A stretch of 64,000 nt of DNA from Adineta ricciae (taxonomy: Eukaryota > Rotifera > Eurotatoria > Adinetida > Adinetidae): the NCBI GenBank assembly GCA_905250025.1, contig CAJNOJ010000116.1:124001-188000 (forward strand), given 5' to 3'. Numbering within the stretch: position 1 is the stretch's first letter; each line of letters begins with the position of its first letter. Positions 40,101-53,631 of this stretch are shown one piece after another. The position numbers and the translations under genes were made by a program. Below the pieces are notes generated by a model. That model did not search any database and had not been told where the DNA came from. It was given only the letters and a program-made list of their open reading frames with translations.

Positions 40101-43100
40101 CAGCGGCTGGGAAACCTTCGAGAACGATGCCACGTGAACGATACGGCTCTTCAGTCCACCACGGTTTTACAATTTTATCTAAGATTTCCGGTGTTAACGG
40201 TTCACCATCTTGTAAATAAGCCTTGATATTTTCTTCTTCAGGTGTTAATTCTTCAGGCTAGAAAAAAAAAGACGAACCTTATAAAAGAAGGAACACATCA
40301 AATCGATTTCTATTTACTTCTTCAGTGGGTTTGTCTGGTTTTTGTTCATCCTCTTCCTCTCTAAAATGAAATCGAATTCATCTAATGAGTTTATGTGATC
40401 TTTCTGGATCAGCTCTTACGCATCGTCTTCATCACGTGATTCACTGTATTCCGGTCCGATTTTCATTTTTGTTTTCCCAATGATCAATTCTTGTAAACGA
40501 TCGCGAAATTTAATATGAAACGCATCGTATTTGATTGCCAATTCTCGTGCCTGTAGAGTTTTACCAGCGCCCTCCGGTCCAATGATGCTGATGCGAATTG
40601 CGGGTAGCTAAGAAAAGAAAGCCTTCACAATGGTTCTTTCACTAAGACAAAATTGAAAATTACCACTGGTGGCTTCGTAATTGGTAAATATTTCAATGGT
40701 GTTTGTAGGAATGCACTGCGATTGTCGTCGTTAGCAAAACGATATGTTTTCGAGTTGTACGAAAGAATAAAATCGGGTTTGCCAGGTACCAGTACATTTT
40801 TCTCGAATAATGCAACAGGATCATAGATACTTGTATCACCCAAATGCTTCTTTCGATCGCGTTTGAATAGATCGACTTCTTCTTCTTCGCCTTCTTCTTC
40901 CTCTTCATTTTCACCTTCCTCAGCTTCTTCTGCATCGTCAGCACCTTCTTCACCGTCGTCTGTTTCCAAAACGGCATATTTAAATTGTTCTAGAAAAGTA
41001 GACGCATCATATCACATATTTACAAACAGTTTTAATTCGACTAGACATACTTTCAAGTGCGTCATACGATTCTTGCAATAGCTCGTCTCGTTTCTTCAAT
41101 GTCTCGCCATCTTCTTTCATTAATTCGATATAAATCGGTTCAAGATTGAAAACATTGTTTATGGTTGCCATCAATTCATTAATGCGTGTGACATCGGCAC
41201 GAGCTTGTTGAACGAATGTATCACGTTCAACACCAGCGGGTGGTATCACTTCTTCATCGACCGGTACATCAGATATCGAGGGTGGACCACGATGAAGATC
41301 CGTATCTACAGGAAATGTTTTACCAGATATTTTGATGATTTACAGTAAGGATACATACTGCTTTCTTTGTCTTTATCGCCTTCTTTACCCATGGATTCAT
41401 CCTCTGGAGATAAAAATGGCATAAATATGAAAATTCTCTGATGACATTGCAAACAAGTCAGTTACCTTCTAAAATTGTTTCGGGAATTTTATCGATGAAG
41501 TCTTCCTTTTTCGGTTCGTAATTTCGATCTTCAAGGATGGCCTGTTCCATCTCTATATGAAAAGGAAACAAAAATTCAACTTGTAAAAGTAGCAAACACG
41601 AACCTTTCTCATCAGTTCCATCTTCGTCTTCTTCTTCGTCATCTTCCAATATTTCACCAGCCTCAATTCGACGCTGTCGTTCTGCTAAACGTTCCTGTCG
41701 TTCTTGTTCGGCAAGTAATTTCATTTCTTCTAATTTTCGTCTACAATAGAACAACAATACATAAACACTGAGACTGAATTTGAATCTCTACGCACTTTCG
41801 TTCTTCTTCTTGGATTCGTCGTTCATTTGCTTCACGCTCTTCCCGTTCACGAATTTCCTTATCGATTTCTGCGCGATTGGCTTTATACCAGCGTTTTTGC
41901 AATGCTTCCAATTGAGGATTTGTGTCTTGGAGAACAACCACATCATCTGGTTGAATATGTTTTTCGTGAAGAAGAGTAAACGTTTCTTTGTCAAATGGAG
42001 AATTAACAAAAATCCAATTGCCGTATCTTAAAAGAAGAAATTTTCAAAGTTGTTCAACGCTTTTGCTCAAAATATACTTACAATGGTCCACTCGAATTCT
42101 TTTCTCGTTGTTCTTGTTCAACCTTTTGAATAGCTTGAGACATTAATTCTGCTACGACATCGGCTGGAACATTAATGGACGCACTACGAGCTTCTTCGAC
42201 TGCTTGCTCAACAGCCTTTTTCACTTCGGGGTGCTCAGCTGTGATGGGTTCAACTTGAATCGGCTCGTCTTCTAGTACTTCTTCCGGCACTGGTGATGCT
42301 GCTGAAGGTGTGCCTGGCGCAGGTGATGATGAAGCAACAGCTGGTGTTGGTGAAACCCCGCCAGGCGCAGGCGACGGTTGTTTTGGTGGCTGTGATTCGT
42401 CCTCTTCTTCGGCATCAGCATTTTGAGCTTTTTCTGTTTGGTCAAGATCGTTTGGATCAGTAATTGTTTCACCATCTTCGATATTGGATGGTTCTGCATC
42501 ATCATTGACCTCTTCTTCTTCGGGTGGTGTCGGCTGTCGTGCTGCTCTTTCTATACAAGAACTATGTGGGTTAAGCAACATACAAGCGTGTATTATTCCA
42601 AACCTGCGGCTTCAATCTCAGCCTGCTGTTGTAACTTCTCTATAGTCGCTTGTTGAACTTCGTTGCGAATTTTATCGATATACTGCTGACGGAGTTCATC
42701 GACTTTTGGTTGGCAATATGCAACCATATCAATAACCTGTTTATTCCAAATATTAGTTGAAGTACATACATGTCTATCTCGGAAATTTTTGACTTACAGT
42801 AGCATCGTATTTTCTAGCGAGATCTTGTGCTAATTTATCAATGCCAGACACACGAGGACCGTAGAGAAAAAGTTTACATGGTTGTCGCGCTTGATTGATA
42901 TAACGTCGCGGATTCTTTTGAAATTCTTTCAATGTTTCTTTGTTCGAAAGGACGAAAATCTTGTCCATAAAACTGAATAGATGTTTGAATTAATATTAAA
43001 TACAAAAAGTCAATAAACCTACTGAACAGAAAATTCCTGACGGCCTGACACACGATTTCCTTGTTTAAGAGCGACCGGATCGACACGTAACCACCGACTT

Positions 43101-44749
43101 CGTTGCCATTTGTATCCGTTCGAGAGAACATTTGATCCAGCTAGCGAAAGCATCAATTCTTCGGTATCCATTTCATCCGCAGGTGGAGCTTCTTCCGCAC
43201 GACCTGGTTTTTCACCGTCTTCATCTTCTTCACCCTCTTCTCCTATATCGAACACAAATGAAATACAAACATCATTGTTGCAGATCTAAATAGCTTAATC
43301 GATCGAAACACATACCCATCTCGTCACCATCATGATGAACTTCTTCTTCCTCTTCTTCAGGCGGAAAGAATCGTTGAACAACAGCTGCTCGTCTAATTGG
43401 ATAGGCACTCAAACGTTCGAGTAGTTGTTGAAAAAGAATAGTTGGTGACATATTTCCATCGAGTTCAATTAAATATGAATGCGATAAATCTGCCATATAT
43501 TCTTCGAGCAAGCGTAAGAGTTGATCTTTGAATACTTTGATACTATCAGCAACATCAGGCATCATGTCTTCGGGTCGAGTTACCAATCGTTCGACAATGT
43601 CTGCTTCGATTTGAGTAAAAAATTCATCCTGAATATAAAAAAAAGAAAAGTCCGTTGATAGAAAAACTGATCTTGCGTAACTATAATACATACCACTACT
43701 TGTTCTTCTTCTTCGATCTGTTCTTCATCCTCGTCATCGTCATCGGCATCGCTCTCTTCATCATCATCTTTCGATGGTTGTTTATCAGGCTAAAACGGAA
43801 CAAATCGTCAGCGATAAAACAGCACAACCTTGAGTTTTGCTGAATTTCGTTACCTTTTCAATTGGTGTTGGTGCATACTGTTCTTTTATGTACAAAGCAC
43901 CAGTCAATGGATCGATTTTTTCACCTTCTCGTCTATTGATCAGATCGCCATCAGGTATACGAATATTAATCACATAATCGGGTGTTAACGGCCAGTTTTT
44001 CATTGATGCCATTTGATCACGTAATTTCATAGCACTCTCGTTCATAAGTGGAAAACCATCCAAGATATAGCCTGTGCAAGCATAGCAAATCAATAAAGAG
44101 ATTGAACACATTTTCCTACATACCATGATGTGCAACTTCCGGTGAGCGCATCTTGATGTCTAACATACGAGCGATCATTTGATCAGGTACAGTTTCGCCA
44201 CGTATGAGCAAATCACGTGCATGTAAACCAAGTTCAGTTTTTTGTTTGATGTTCGATGTGATTAAATCGGCAACTAAACAGTAGCATATTATTCGCTCAG
44301 AAAAGAAAATTAGACTGATTTACTATTGATCAGCTCAGCATGCCAATCATCAGCTAATTTTCTTGCTAGAAGTGTTTTTCCAACACCTGGTTTGCCGAGA
44401 ATAAGAAAACATGTCGGTTTCGATTCCAAGAACTTCTTATCTGCCTACAAATAGACCAATAAATACGGTGTGACTAGCTTCATCGATACCTTACTTCTTC
44501 TGTGTCGTACGCATCATCTTGATAATTGATTATTTCTGTACTTTTCTCTGACTTGTCATCTTTCGATACCGTAGTGTTCTAAAAATTGAATCAATGTTTA
44601 TTCTGCTTGTCCTGCTAGAATATGTGTTTGTTTACTTTGGTCTGATGCTTTATTGGATCACCATATTGAAATGACGATTCCTGCCGCGAAGATAGATTTT
44701 GCAAACTAGCACGCGGGTCGCTAATAGCCGATTCTTGATAATCGGTCAT
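37117..44749 (-). CDS. AK9: Adenylate kinase 9, multi-domain, copy 2
   Basis: Complete counterpart of AK9 copy 1, starting MTDYQESA at 44749 and ending at 37117. All four P-loop modules are present, with module 2 again degenerate (GPRVSGID near 42837-42860). Differences concentrate in the acidic linkers. The EEPDEEEE stretch is shortened here near 42510-42520, and DEEEGEEG in copy 1 reads DAEEAEEG here. Point changes occur in the C-terminal domain, such as Ser-Ile for Thr-Val and Cys for Asn near 37400-37440. A reading frame open upstream of the start in this copy is closed in copy 1, supporting the Met at 44749 as the true start. The length is within a few residues of copy 1. Confidence 0.92.
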
Positions 44750-45206
44750 TGCAATCAATAAGGCACTTGAATAGAAGAAAAATGACTTTATTACAGAATC
44801 AAACACTACTCACCATTCTACATGTTTGTTGCTTGGAAACAGCCTTTACCAAGTCGATAGATGTCGCTTCTTTGTTTGTAAAAATTAAATTGAAAGAGAC
44901 TATTTTTCTCGTTCTATTTAAATGAAATAAATGATTAATTTCACAAAAAAGTTCGAGAAAAAGATAGTCGAAAAAATTCATCAATCAAAACTCACTACAG
45001 CGTTCTTTGTCAGTTGATTATGGCTATGAAATCAACAAACAATAATAATAACAAAAACAATAATATTCCAAAACGAATGATTTTCATTTCTCGTCTTCGT
45101 CGCTTTTTTTCTCTCTTCAGATAGTTTGTTTTGTTGAAGTTCACTGTGTATGATTATTCGATTTATTCGTAGTTCGTTTCTCGAACTATCCATCATCTTT
45201 TTCTAA
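44750..45206. promoter_or_regulatory. Bidirectional promoter region, AK9 / MBD5-6-like, copy 2
   Basis: Same length (457 nt) and layout as the copy 1 region, with a few substitutions. The minus-strand GTGAGT donor and the AATAATAATAAC run are both kept. Confidence 0.45.
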
Positions 45207-48200
45207 ATGACAACCACAGCTGAAACTTATCATCCTACTTATAAGAATTCATTAATTGATAATGGAAGTTTAACAACAAAAGATGACGACCCCTCGTCGA
45301 TTGTTGCTAATGTTACAATTGATGAATTAGTTGAATCGTGTTGCAATGAAGTATTACCTTCATCATCATCATCATCATCATCTAGTCAATTAAATAGCAG
45401 TAGTGTATCTCCATCACATCTGGTACGATTTGTTCACTCACAATCGTCACTCGTCAGTCAGATAGATGAAACAATAAATACTACTGTTCAAGAATCTCCA
45501 TCCAATTCAATCTTATCTAGTCAAGATACACCAGTCAAGCAACAACCACCATTGATTAATGTCACACGTTTACCATCACCATTTTCCACCATTAAACCAA
45601 AAACCATCATTGAATCGAGTAATTCAATGCACAACACAACAAACCTAACAAATATCACAGCAAATAATATCAGTGTGAATAATTATAATGTTAATATTCA
45701 TACAACTAATGTCCAGCAGCCAACTCAAACAATAATCAACAATACGTCAAATGATCATTTGTCAAAAAAATGTAGTCCTTTGGATGAGAAACAAACTACA
45801 GAAATCGTCACACAAATATTAAAGAATATCAAAGAAGTTGACAGCAATACCGATCAACAAACGACAACTACAACGAATTACAATATTCATATTGATTCGT
45901 TTAATTTTTCTTCATCAAATGAACAACAAACAATTATCAATAAGAAAACTCGAATAAAGAAAGAAGCGAAAGCATTGACAAGAATTATTGTTAAAGATGA
46001 ATCAACACGACCGACGTCACCGAATTTCTTGCGAAATAAGAAATCAGCAAAGAGTTCGCCAAACAGTCACAGTAGTGATAGCCAAACATCAGGAGAATTC
46101 ATTCCTGTGCCATATGGATGGCAGAGAAGAATATTAGCAGCGGATCTGGTGGTTTATGTCAGGTAGTGACGATAAAAGGCGTCGATTTATTCATTGTTGA
46201 AGCATTCTTTTAGTCCAACAAATGCAATACTCGATTCTTTGGATGCTGTGCGTCGTTATCTTGAATCGCCAACATCATGCAAATGCGGTCTTCAATGCCC
46301 GCTGATTGTCGAGAAGGTTCGTTTATCATTTTATTAGCGAGAAACGATTAAATCAAGGATTTGTCTTATTTCAGGTGTTCAATTTTGATTCGTCAATTTT
46401 GGCGAAATCCTGGGAAGTAACACAAGTTCTCGAAGGTACTAACTGTCGACAGAAATCCAATATATTAGAAATGGCCACGTTGACAAACTGTATTGATTCA
46501 TTTTGTGAAACAGATCCAAAACCAGGTAGAATTTCTGCTGTTCATCGCTTCTAGTTGTACTTATATTTGTACTATCTTAGTCAAACGTCGAAAACGAGTA
46601 CATAATGAAGGAGTTAATGGAAACGTTTTCGTATGTGCTTCGAATGTAACTGGAAATAGTAATAATGAATCAGTTGTGTTTGTTAATAATACCAGTCAAA
46701 CATCAGGTAAGGATTAATCGATTTTTCTCGCTCTCGATCTTCAAACGTGTCTTTGTTCCGCTTTGACAGAGGGTAGTCAATCGATGACATGGACACCTGT
46801 ACAACAAGCAAACGTTACTCCGTCATCGAAGCGGCCACGTGGTCGTCCGCGTAAAACGACTGTTACATCGCCAACTATTGCTCAACTTGCTGTTAAACCA
46901 CCATCCACTGAAGTTCAACAAGCACAACCTGTCCCATCATCGATGCTTTCGCCACCAGCGTCTGTTTCGTCGAACTCTCAGACAAATCATCTGCATCAAA
47001 ATTCGGTTTCACCATCGACACATGCTCATAACAATATCCGTTACGTGAATGATAGCATTGTCACACCACCGATTTTTACTTCAACAACGGATACGAATGT
47101 CATTGCACGCGTCCCATCACTATTCGATCAAGTTAAAACAACAACGAACGAATCAACATTTGCTGTTCTCTCAGGTGTACAAAACGTTCTACTTTCACCA
47201 AATCGAGATTCAAACAATAATAAACGCGCGCGTGTTGAATCAGCTTCAGCAGTTATAGCAACAAACAATACAACCAACAAACAGGTAAAGAATAGACATT
47301 TTTCGAAACAAAAACAAAGAATAACTCTCTTTGTCGTAGGTTACATTAAATGTAAACGCATTAAAACCCGACTTTGTCCGTTCACCAGCTATTGCTCAAA
47401 AGCCGTGTGTATCATCAACAACACCGACAACAAATCCAACCGCAATGTCAAATCAAATCGATGTTATTTCATTGATGGGTACAACAAATCAAACACAAAT
47501 AATGCTTCCTAAAGCATCAACAACCAATGAAGAATATCAATTAAACAAAACAACTAATGAACAAAGCAATGATTCATCACAACCATTGATGATTGACTTT
47601 AACGATCCCTCGACAACAAATTTTCTCTTATCAGCTTTAGCGTCGGGTGCATCATCGGATTCCAATGCTATTGTTAATCATCTTTTTCAAAAAGCACAAA
47701 CACAACAACAACGAACAACGACCACATCGCCACCACCAATCGCAACTGCAACATCAATTAATACTGCATCAATTATTAAAAAGAAACTACCGATCATTTC
47801 GTCTGGATCGAAAACGTGTACAGAAACAACAAATCTACTACCAACAGCACCTATGCGACAGTCTGTTGTGCTTCATGCTCCATCAAATAATGACTACAAC
47901 CAACAGACACCAGCCCAACAGATTATTTTAAACAATAATAATAACACTGAAGAGCGAAAGCAACCGCAACAAATCTTTTTTATCAATAATAAGCCATATA
48001 TAATTCAACAAAAAATTACCAATGATCAATCTTCTCAACAACGATTGATTTTGACGCCGTCTATTACACCGTCCGATGGTTTGTATTTTTGCTATTTTCA
48101 CATACAGACGAATCATCTTCTATTGCATGCTTCGTTTACAGATTCTACTTCATCAAATCGGCATACTGTTACTGTCAACAACAACAACAATACTAATTCA

Positions 48201-48848
48201 GCGAAGACGAACAATCCACTTGGCCAATCAACACTTGACGATGGTGGCAACTGTCTTTTATTAAATGGGCCAGTGGAACCGAAAACACTTCGTACGTTAT
48301 TGAAAGGCTTAAATTCATCATCATTTTCAGGTGTTGATAATCTTATTGACACTATCAATCGTTTTGAACATACGACATCATCTGTTGAACAGCATGATAA
48401 TCTGTTAATCAAATCCGTTCGAACAACAAAGGCTAGTCCTGCGAAGAAACTCTCAGCAAATCCAGATAAACCCGCACCAAGACGTCGTACAACCAAGAAA
48501 GCTAAGCAAGAAGTAGAAGATCAACAGCAGCAACAACCAATTCAAAGGTCAATGCCATTGTTATCTCAACCAATTGTTGTTGAGCAGCAACAACAACAAC
48601 AATGGCAAACTGATTTCAACTCATTTGACTTTTCTACACCATGGGGTAGTGATACTAATTTGAATTCTCTTTTACTCAACGATGATTTTGATACGGCTGC
48701 CTCATTTGACGATGTTAGTTTCGGCGATTTCGAACCGTATATGACTGGCAACAATAATCTCAGTAATAATGATTTAACATTACCTTCATTATTTGTCAAA
48801 CCATTACCATGCGATAGTTTGCCAAGTGTTGATCATCTTTTACCTTAG
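45207..48848 (+). CDS. MBD5: MBD5/MBD6-like methyl-CpG-binding domain protein, copy 2
   Basis: Complete counterpart of the gene at 27137-30779. The MBD and AT-hook are unchanged in key residues (VPYGWQRRI, CKCGLQCPLI, KVFNFD, RPRGRPR). Copy differences are typical of alleles: two extra Ser in the early Ser run, and a shorter Gln run ending PIQRS in place of MQRS. The 63-nt intron at 48079-48141 lacks the in-frame stop seen in copy 1, so a long continuous reading frame (47445-48848) crosses it. That frame is part of this gene, not a separate one. Stop is at 48846-48848. Confidence 0.8.
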
Positions 48849-49761
48849 AATGTCCTTTTCTCGTCTTCTTCTTCTTGCATATTGTGATATTATTGTCGAA
48901 TATTGTAAACACACTCACACACGTCTACATTTATTTGTCATCTCAGGCTGCTTTTGCTGCTTTATTTTCGATGCATGTGAGATGTTCTTCTCTGTAGTTA
49001 TGTAGCTCAACAATACCCCCAAGCAACAATCGATCTTGATCTGAACATATTTAAATAATCTGTGTGCAATTCGTTTTCAATCCCACCTGGAATTTTCCGT
49101 TTCTTATTGGTCTCTAGTCTCGTTCTCTCTCGCTCTCTTTTTCTCATCTTCTGTCTGTTTATTTATATATTTTTGGTTGTTGTTGTTTGTACAGTGTCTT
49201 TTCATACTGTCTATTTGTTCTTGCAATATCATGCACAGCATAAATACTTATATCTATCTATCTATGCTCGCGCCTTGCCTCCACTGGAATGATATTTTGT
49301 GTATCGAATTTGTACAATGTTCATTTATTAAATGTGTTTTGTGTGCCGTGTTGTTAAAATCTTTGTTTCTTTCAATTACGACGATGTCTTTTCTTTTCTT
49401 TTTGTCTCTGTCTCTTCGATCACACAGATAAATATTGACTCGTTTTCATGTGTGACCGCCTGTGTGGATTTCAATTTAATAGAATAATCGACTTTTCACA
49501 TTTTTTTTTGCAAGATCTTCTCTGATTGTTTTTGTTTTGTTTTTCTTTACTTTAGTCGTTTTGGAATTAAAATACGACACAAAATTTCGTCTCTGTTTGT
49601 TTTCTTTTTTTGAATATAAGTAATAAGTAACAAAAAAAGAGATGTTGTTGTTTACTATATGTTTCATTCCGAGTGTTTACTTGGAAAATGTGTGTATTTG
49701 TTGAAGAAAAAACAAAAGTTTTCTATTGTGCATTTTTATTCTTTTCTCTTTGGAATTCTAG
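48849..49761. other. Intergenic region between MBD5/6-like and SOCS-box genes, copy 2
   Basis: Counterpart of 30780-31675. It carries the same pyrimidine-rich tract and TATC repeat and a 12-base insertion near 49455, next to a TGTGTG repeat. No gene seen. Confidence 0.55.
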
Positions 49762-52211
49762 ATGGGTAACGGAATAAATGTGAGTAAAAAACAATTACCC
49801 GGTGTACCGCAACCGCCAGGCGCACGAAAAATCGTCGTTATTCCATATCAGAAATGGATTTACTATGACGCACGACGTTTCGGTCATTTCAATCAATTCA
49901 GTACGGATACTGGTTGTGAAATAAATTCAAATAATAATAATAACAATAATAATAATTCAACGTCATCCGTACTCCCGTCGCTCTCTTCAAGTTCATTTTC
50001 TACTCCGACATCACTTGTTTCGCCTTCATCGTCTTTGACCAATGATTTTATCGTTCAAAGCAAAGCACAAATAATATTCGCTTCTGTTCCATCATCTCTA
50101 TCGTTTTCAAGCAATAAATCCAACATTCGTCATAATAATCAATCTGCTTCAGCCTTAGTTGGCTCGGCGATGACCCTTTCAAGTTCCTCGTCAACTGTCA
50201 CATGTTCATCCGGCGCGCTATCGAATGATCTTGATGCACGTCGTTTACACCCCAAACCAGTTTATTATGTCAATGGACGGTTTTTCAAGAATCTGACACG
50301 TCTCGGTGATGCACAATTTATCTTGAGCGAGCACGGCGAAGACGATGTTGTCTTGACTGTTCCATCTAATATTGAGCGCTATCGGACAAACGATAATGCT
50401 ATACGTGATCGCATACATCGCTTAAACCGTGTTATTGCTTGCTGTGACGAATTCATTGTCTTTCAATTATGGAAAGGAAATAATGAAGTATGTTCTTTGT
50501 ACTCATTTGTAAATTCTTTAAGTATATTTTTTGAATATCATAGGTTGAAATATTCGTTTTTGATCGACCTGTGCCTACTGAATCGATAGAAATGAAACCA
50601 CCAACTAAATGTAAATGTTTTCATCGACAATCCCAGCGACCAAATTCATCACCGTTTCCTCAGCCGACTTCGACTTCACCAACACCGATTTCAACTAATC
50701 AAGCAAATACTCGTGTGACAGTACCGAATAAACATAGTTCCCTCATGCAAACAGTTGCATTAAATGCCTATCATCCCAGTGAACCACAACGTTCTCCAAT
50801 CAAGTCCTGTTCGTTATTAAATGAAACTGAAAACCGTTCGGATGTACAGAACGACGCATATGAATTTGTTGATACGACTAAAAAAGCATCGTATCTGACT
50901 GGCTCAGCAAGATGTACACTGGTAACTGCGACCGCTGTCGTTGCTGCTAATCATACTAACGCTAATACTAACCTAACATCGACTACGTCGAGGGCTCGAT
51001 TTGGAAAATCGACGAGTCGGTTAGTAACATTTTTCTTGAGTAAACAACGTTGAATTTCATTTTTGTCCTCTTTCATTTAGTTCAAATACGGCTAGTACAC
51101 GTTCATATTCGATATCGAACACGAATGAATTAGTAAACAATAAAAATCCACAAAATTATCTTGTTCATGCTTCTAAACATCGTTCAACACCTTATCTATC
51201 ATCCATGTCATCATCAACATGTTGCTGTATGGATGATGAAGATTCTGTTTTACTTCCATCATCATCATCACCACCCACATTTTCACTAACAACATCTTTG
51301 CCCTCTTCGTCATCCACTTGGAACAGTCGAATCGTTCGTAAGCTCAATTCAATTGCACATCGTTTCAATGCACGATCCTACTCATGTCTAATATCACCTG
51401 ATCGAACGAAATTGTTAATTACACCCGACTATGAAGATAAACATTCATATAGCCATCAAACTCATGAAGTGACTGTCATTTTCGATATCAAAACATATGC
51501 AATACTTCGCATAACGCCAGCTCGTATGTATAGAATCAAAACACAACTGAGCAGAAGTTTTCAAATCGTTTGTTCTAGGTTATGATCAACGATTTGCATT
51601 TGATCCACGTTACGGTCATTCGCGTCTAGCAGAATTCGATACAGTTCGTGGCCAAATAACTGATATAAAGAAAGATCGTGTCCTTGTTTGCTCAAATCAT
51701 ACCTTAAAAACTAAAGTGTATCGAGTCGAATACACACATGATGGACATTTGATTATTGTTCTATGCACCCGTAAGATCCTATTATCAGTCAATCTTTTCA
51801 GAAATCATCATTTGTGTCCGTTTCTTTGTTCTAGTTCCGATATTTCAACGTGTTAAACGGAATTACTTTCTCTATATTCTCAATTCTTCAACTTTATTAC
51901 ACACACGAAGCATCATTGATTATCGTGGTCCATTTTTCTCTCCATTTGTGTTTACTAATGAATTTTCACTTTTGTTTAATATCTATCCATCATTATCAAA
52001 TTGTGGTTCGACGTTAGCCGTCTTGAAAAATATCGAACCGTCATCAAATGTTCGTCTCATCGAAGTCTACTCCTTACCATACACATGTACAACCTTGAAA
52101 GAAGTTACCCGTCGTCATATTTTACGTTATGTTGATCAAAAACAAATCAAACTCTTGCGTTTGCCTGACAACTTAAAAGCTTATCTAGCTTATAAACCAC
52201 AATTCGTTTAG
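49762..52211 (+). CDS. SOCS-box protein, copy 2 (complete)
   Basis: The intact version of the gene cut at 33967. It starts MGNGINVSKKQL, so Thr6 of copy 1 is Asn here. After the Asn run (four residues longer than in copy 1) the same ordered blocks follow. The C-terminus adds a SOCS box (LKEVTRRHILRYV, about 52094-52132, then LRLPDNLKAYLAYK, about 52155-52196). SOCS boxes recruit Elongin B/C and a Cullin to make ubiquitin ligases, so the N-terminal blocks are likely a substrate-binding part. There are about six exons. The stop at 52209-52211 is followed by AATAAA near 52224. No closer family is recognised. The protein is probably membrane-linked if myristoylated. Confidence 0.7.
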
Positions 52212-52481
52212 AAAATATATGTAAATAAACAGCTTTCTAGTCAACATAAATCTGTGTACGAATATCATAATTTTATTTATTTATTTGCTTGCAATACTTT
52301 TGCTCTTTTTCTCTCTCAAATTTGTAGTCATTTTCCCCTTGTTCTCTTTTTCATCTCGTCAATATGCTTCGAATGCTTGCATGAATAAAACAAATAAATA
52401 AACTACAGTGTATCAAAACCCCTTTCTCTCTCTCTCTTGCTCTTTATCATTTGCGACTAAAGATGCCATGTTTGTAGAATT
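52212..52481. other. Intergenic region before NSMCE1
   Basis: 270 nt with an AATAAA signal near 52224, another AATAAA near 52385-52400, and a CT run (CTCTCTCTCTCTTGCTC) at about 52424-52444 shortly before the NSMCE1 start. It probably contains the only promoter of the downstream four-gene cluster. Confidence 0.5.
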
Positions 52482-53487
52482 ATGTCAATTCCAACAGCAT
52501 TGGAAGATCATCATAAACAATTGATACAATATTTCCTCCATGACGGTGCTTATAACGAACATGAATTAATCGATCTGCTGACGAGTTTACGTGATCGATA
52601 TGATTTGAAGATGAAGGTTAAAGATGAAATTCGAGTATTCAAAGACGGATATTTGCCATTAATGAATAAACACTTGAATCAATATGGAATCGATATTAAA
52701 CAAGTTACAAGTGAAGAACACGAAAATGACGTGTATTTTGTTTGTGTGCAAAATTTCAAAGCACAGTTTGTGAAATTGGATACTTCGTATACGGAAAAAG
52801 AAGCCGCAGTGTTCGAAAAATTATTAGAACTAATCATTACAAGTGATGATAAGTACGTTCATCATTCGCTTGTCAAGATAAGATCTTTTTTTGCGTTTTA
52901 GATGCATTCAACCTCGAGAAGTGTACGAGTCTATTCTGTCCAACGATTTAAAAATGACACAGAAAGAATTTGGCGAAACAATGACACGGTTTCAACGTGA
53001 TAAATGGATTGAAGGCGGACCAAATAATACAGTTATACTTCATTCTCGGGCGATCTTGGAAATGCGATCATTTATTACAGATATCTATCAGGACTATGTA
53101 GCAAATTGTCAGAATTGTCGACTATTATTAATCCGAGGATTTGTCTGTTCGAATAGGTAAGTTTCGAAGGAAAAAGAATTGACATTAAGTCTGAAATTTA
53201 GCTCATGTGATGTTCATTTGCATCGATCATGTGCTGCTCGATATTTTCAACAGATATCAAATGCCAGACATGGTAAAACAGCTTATCCATGTCCATCATG
53301 TAAAAAAGAATGGAACAAAGACGATGTGAACAGCGTGTTAAACTCCAACAGCGTCAATGACGAGAATGGCGATTACCAAGCAACAACAACGGTCAACAAA
53401 AGACAACGAACATCAAGAGCATCTAATCAAAATCAGCGATCGTCCAATCGTCGTGTTACTAATCAACATGATGATGATGATGATTAA
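52482..53487 (+). CDS. NSMCE1: NSE1-like subunit of the SMC5/6 complex (RING-type)
   Basis: NSMCE1 is the RING E3 subunit of the SMC5-SMC6 complex in DNA repair and acts with MAGE-like NSE3. Three exons give the winged-helix part (HHKQLIQYFLHDGAYNEHEL, EAAVFEKLLELIITSDD, FQRDKWIEGG, LHSRAILEMRSFI) and then the C-terminal zinc-binding RING-like domain: CQNCRLLLIRGFVC, CDVHLHRSCAARYFQQ, CPSCKKEW. The tail is basic and ends in a run of Asp. The length, about 300 residues, is slightly more than the human protein because of the tail. Exons are 52482 to about 52852, about 52901-53155 and about 53202-53487. The next gene starts 144 nt downstream. Confidence 0.9.
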
Positions 53488-53631
53488 TAGACTTATTGTA
53501 TCAAACATTCCATGTATATTTGTGTTGTTAAAATACTAGGCTGATAAATCAATTGATTTCTTAGACAGAATTGTCTTCGTTTCTTCTCTTATGGTTTTCT
53601 ATCTTTATCTCATTTGTTTAGAAAGATAAGC

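Noticed and set aside
47445-48848. A 467-codon open frame that looks like its own gene
   Set aside because: It is the 3' part of the MBD5/6-like gene read through an intron that happens to have no stop in copy 2.
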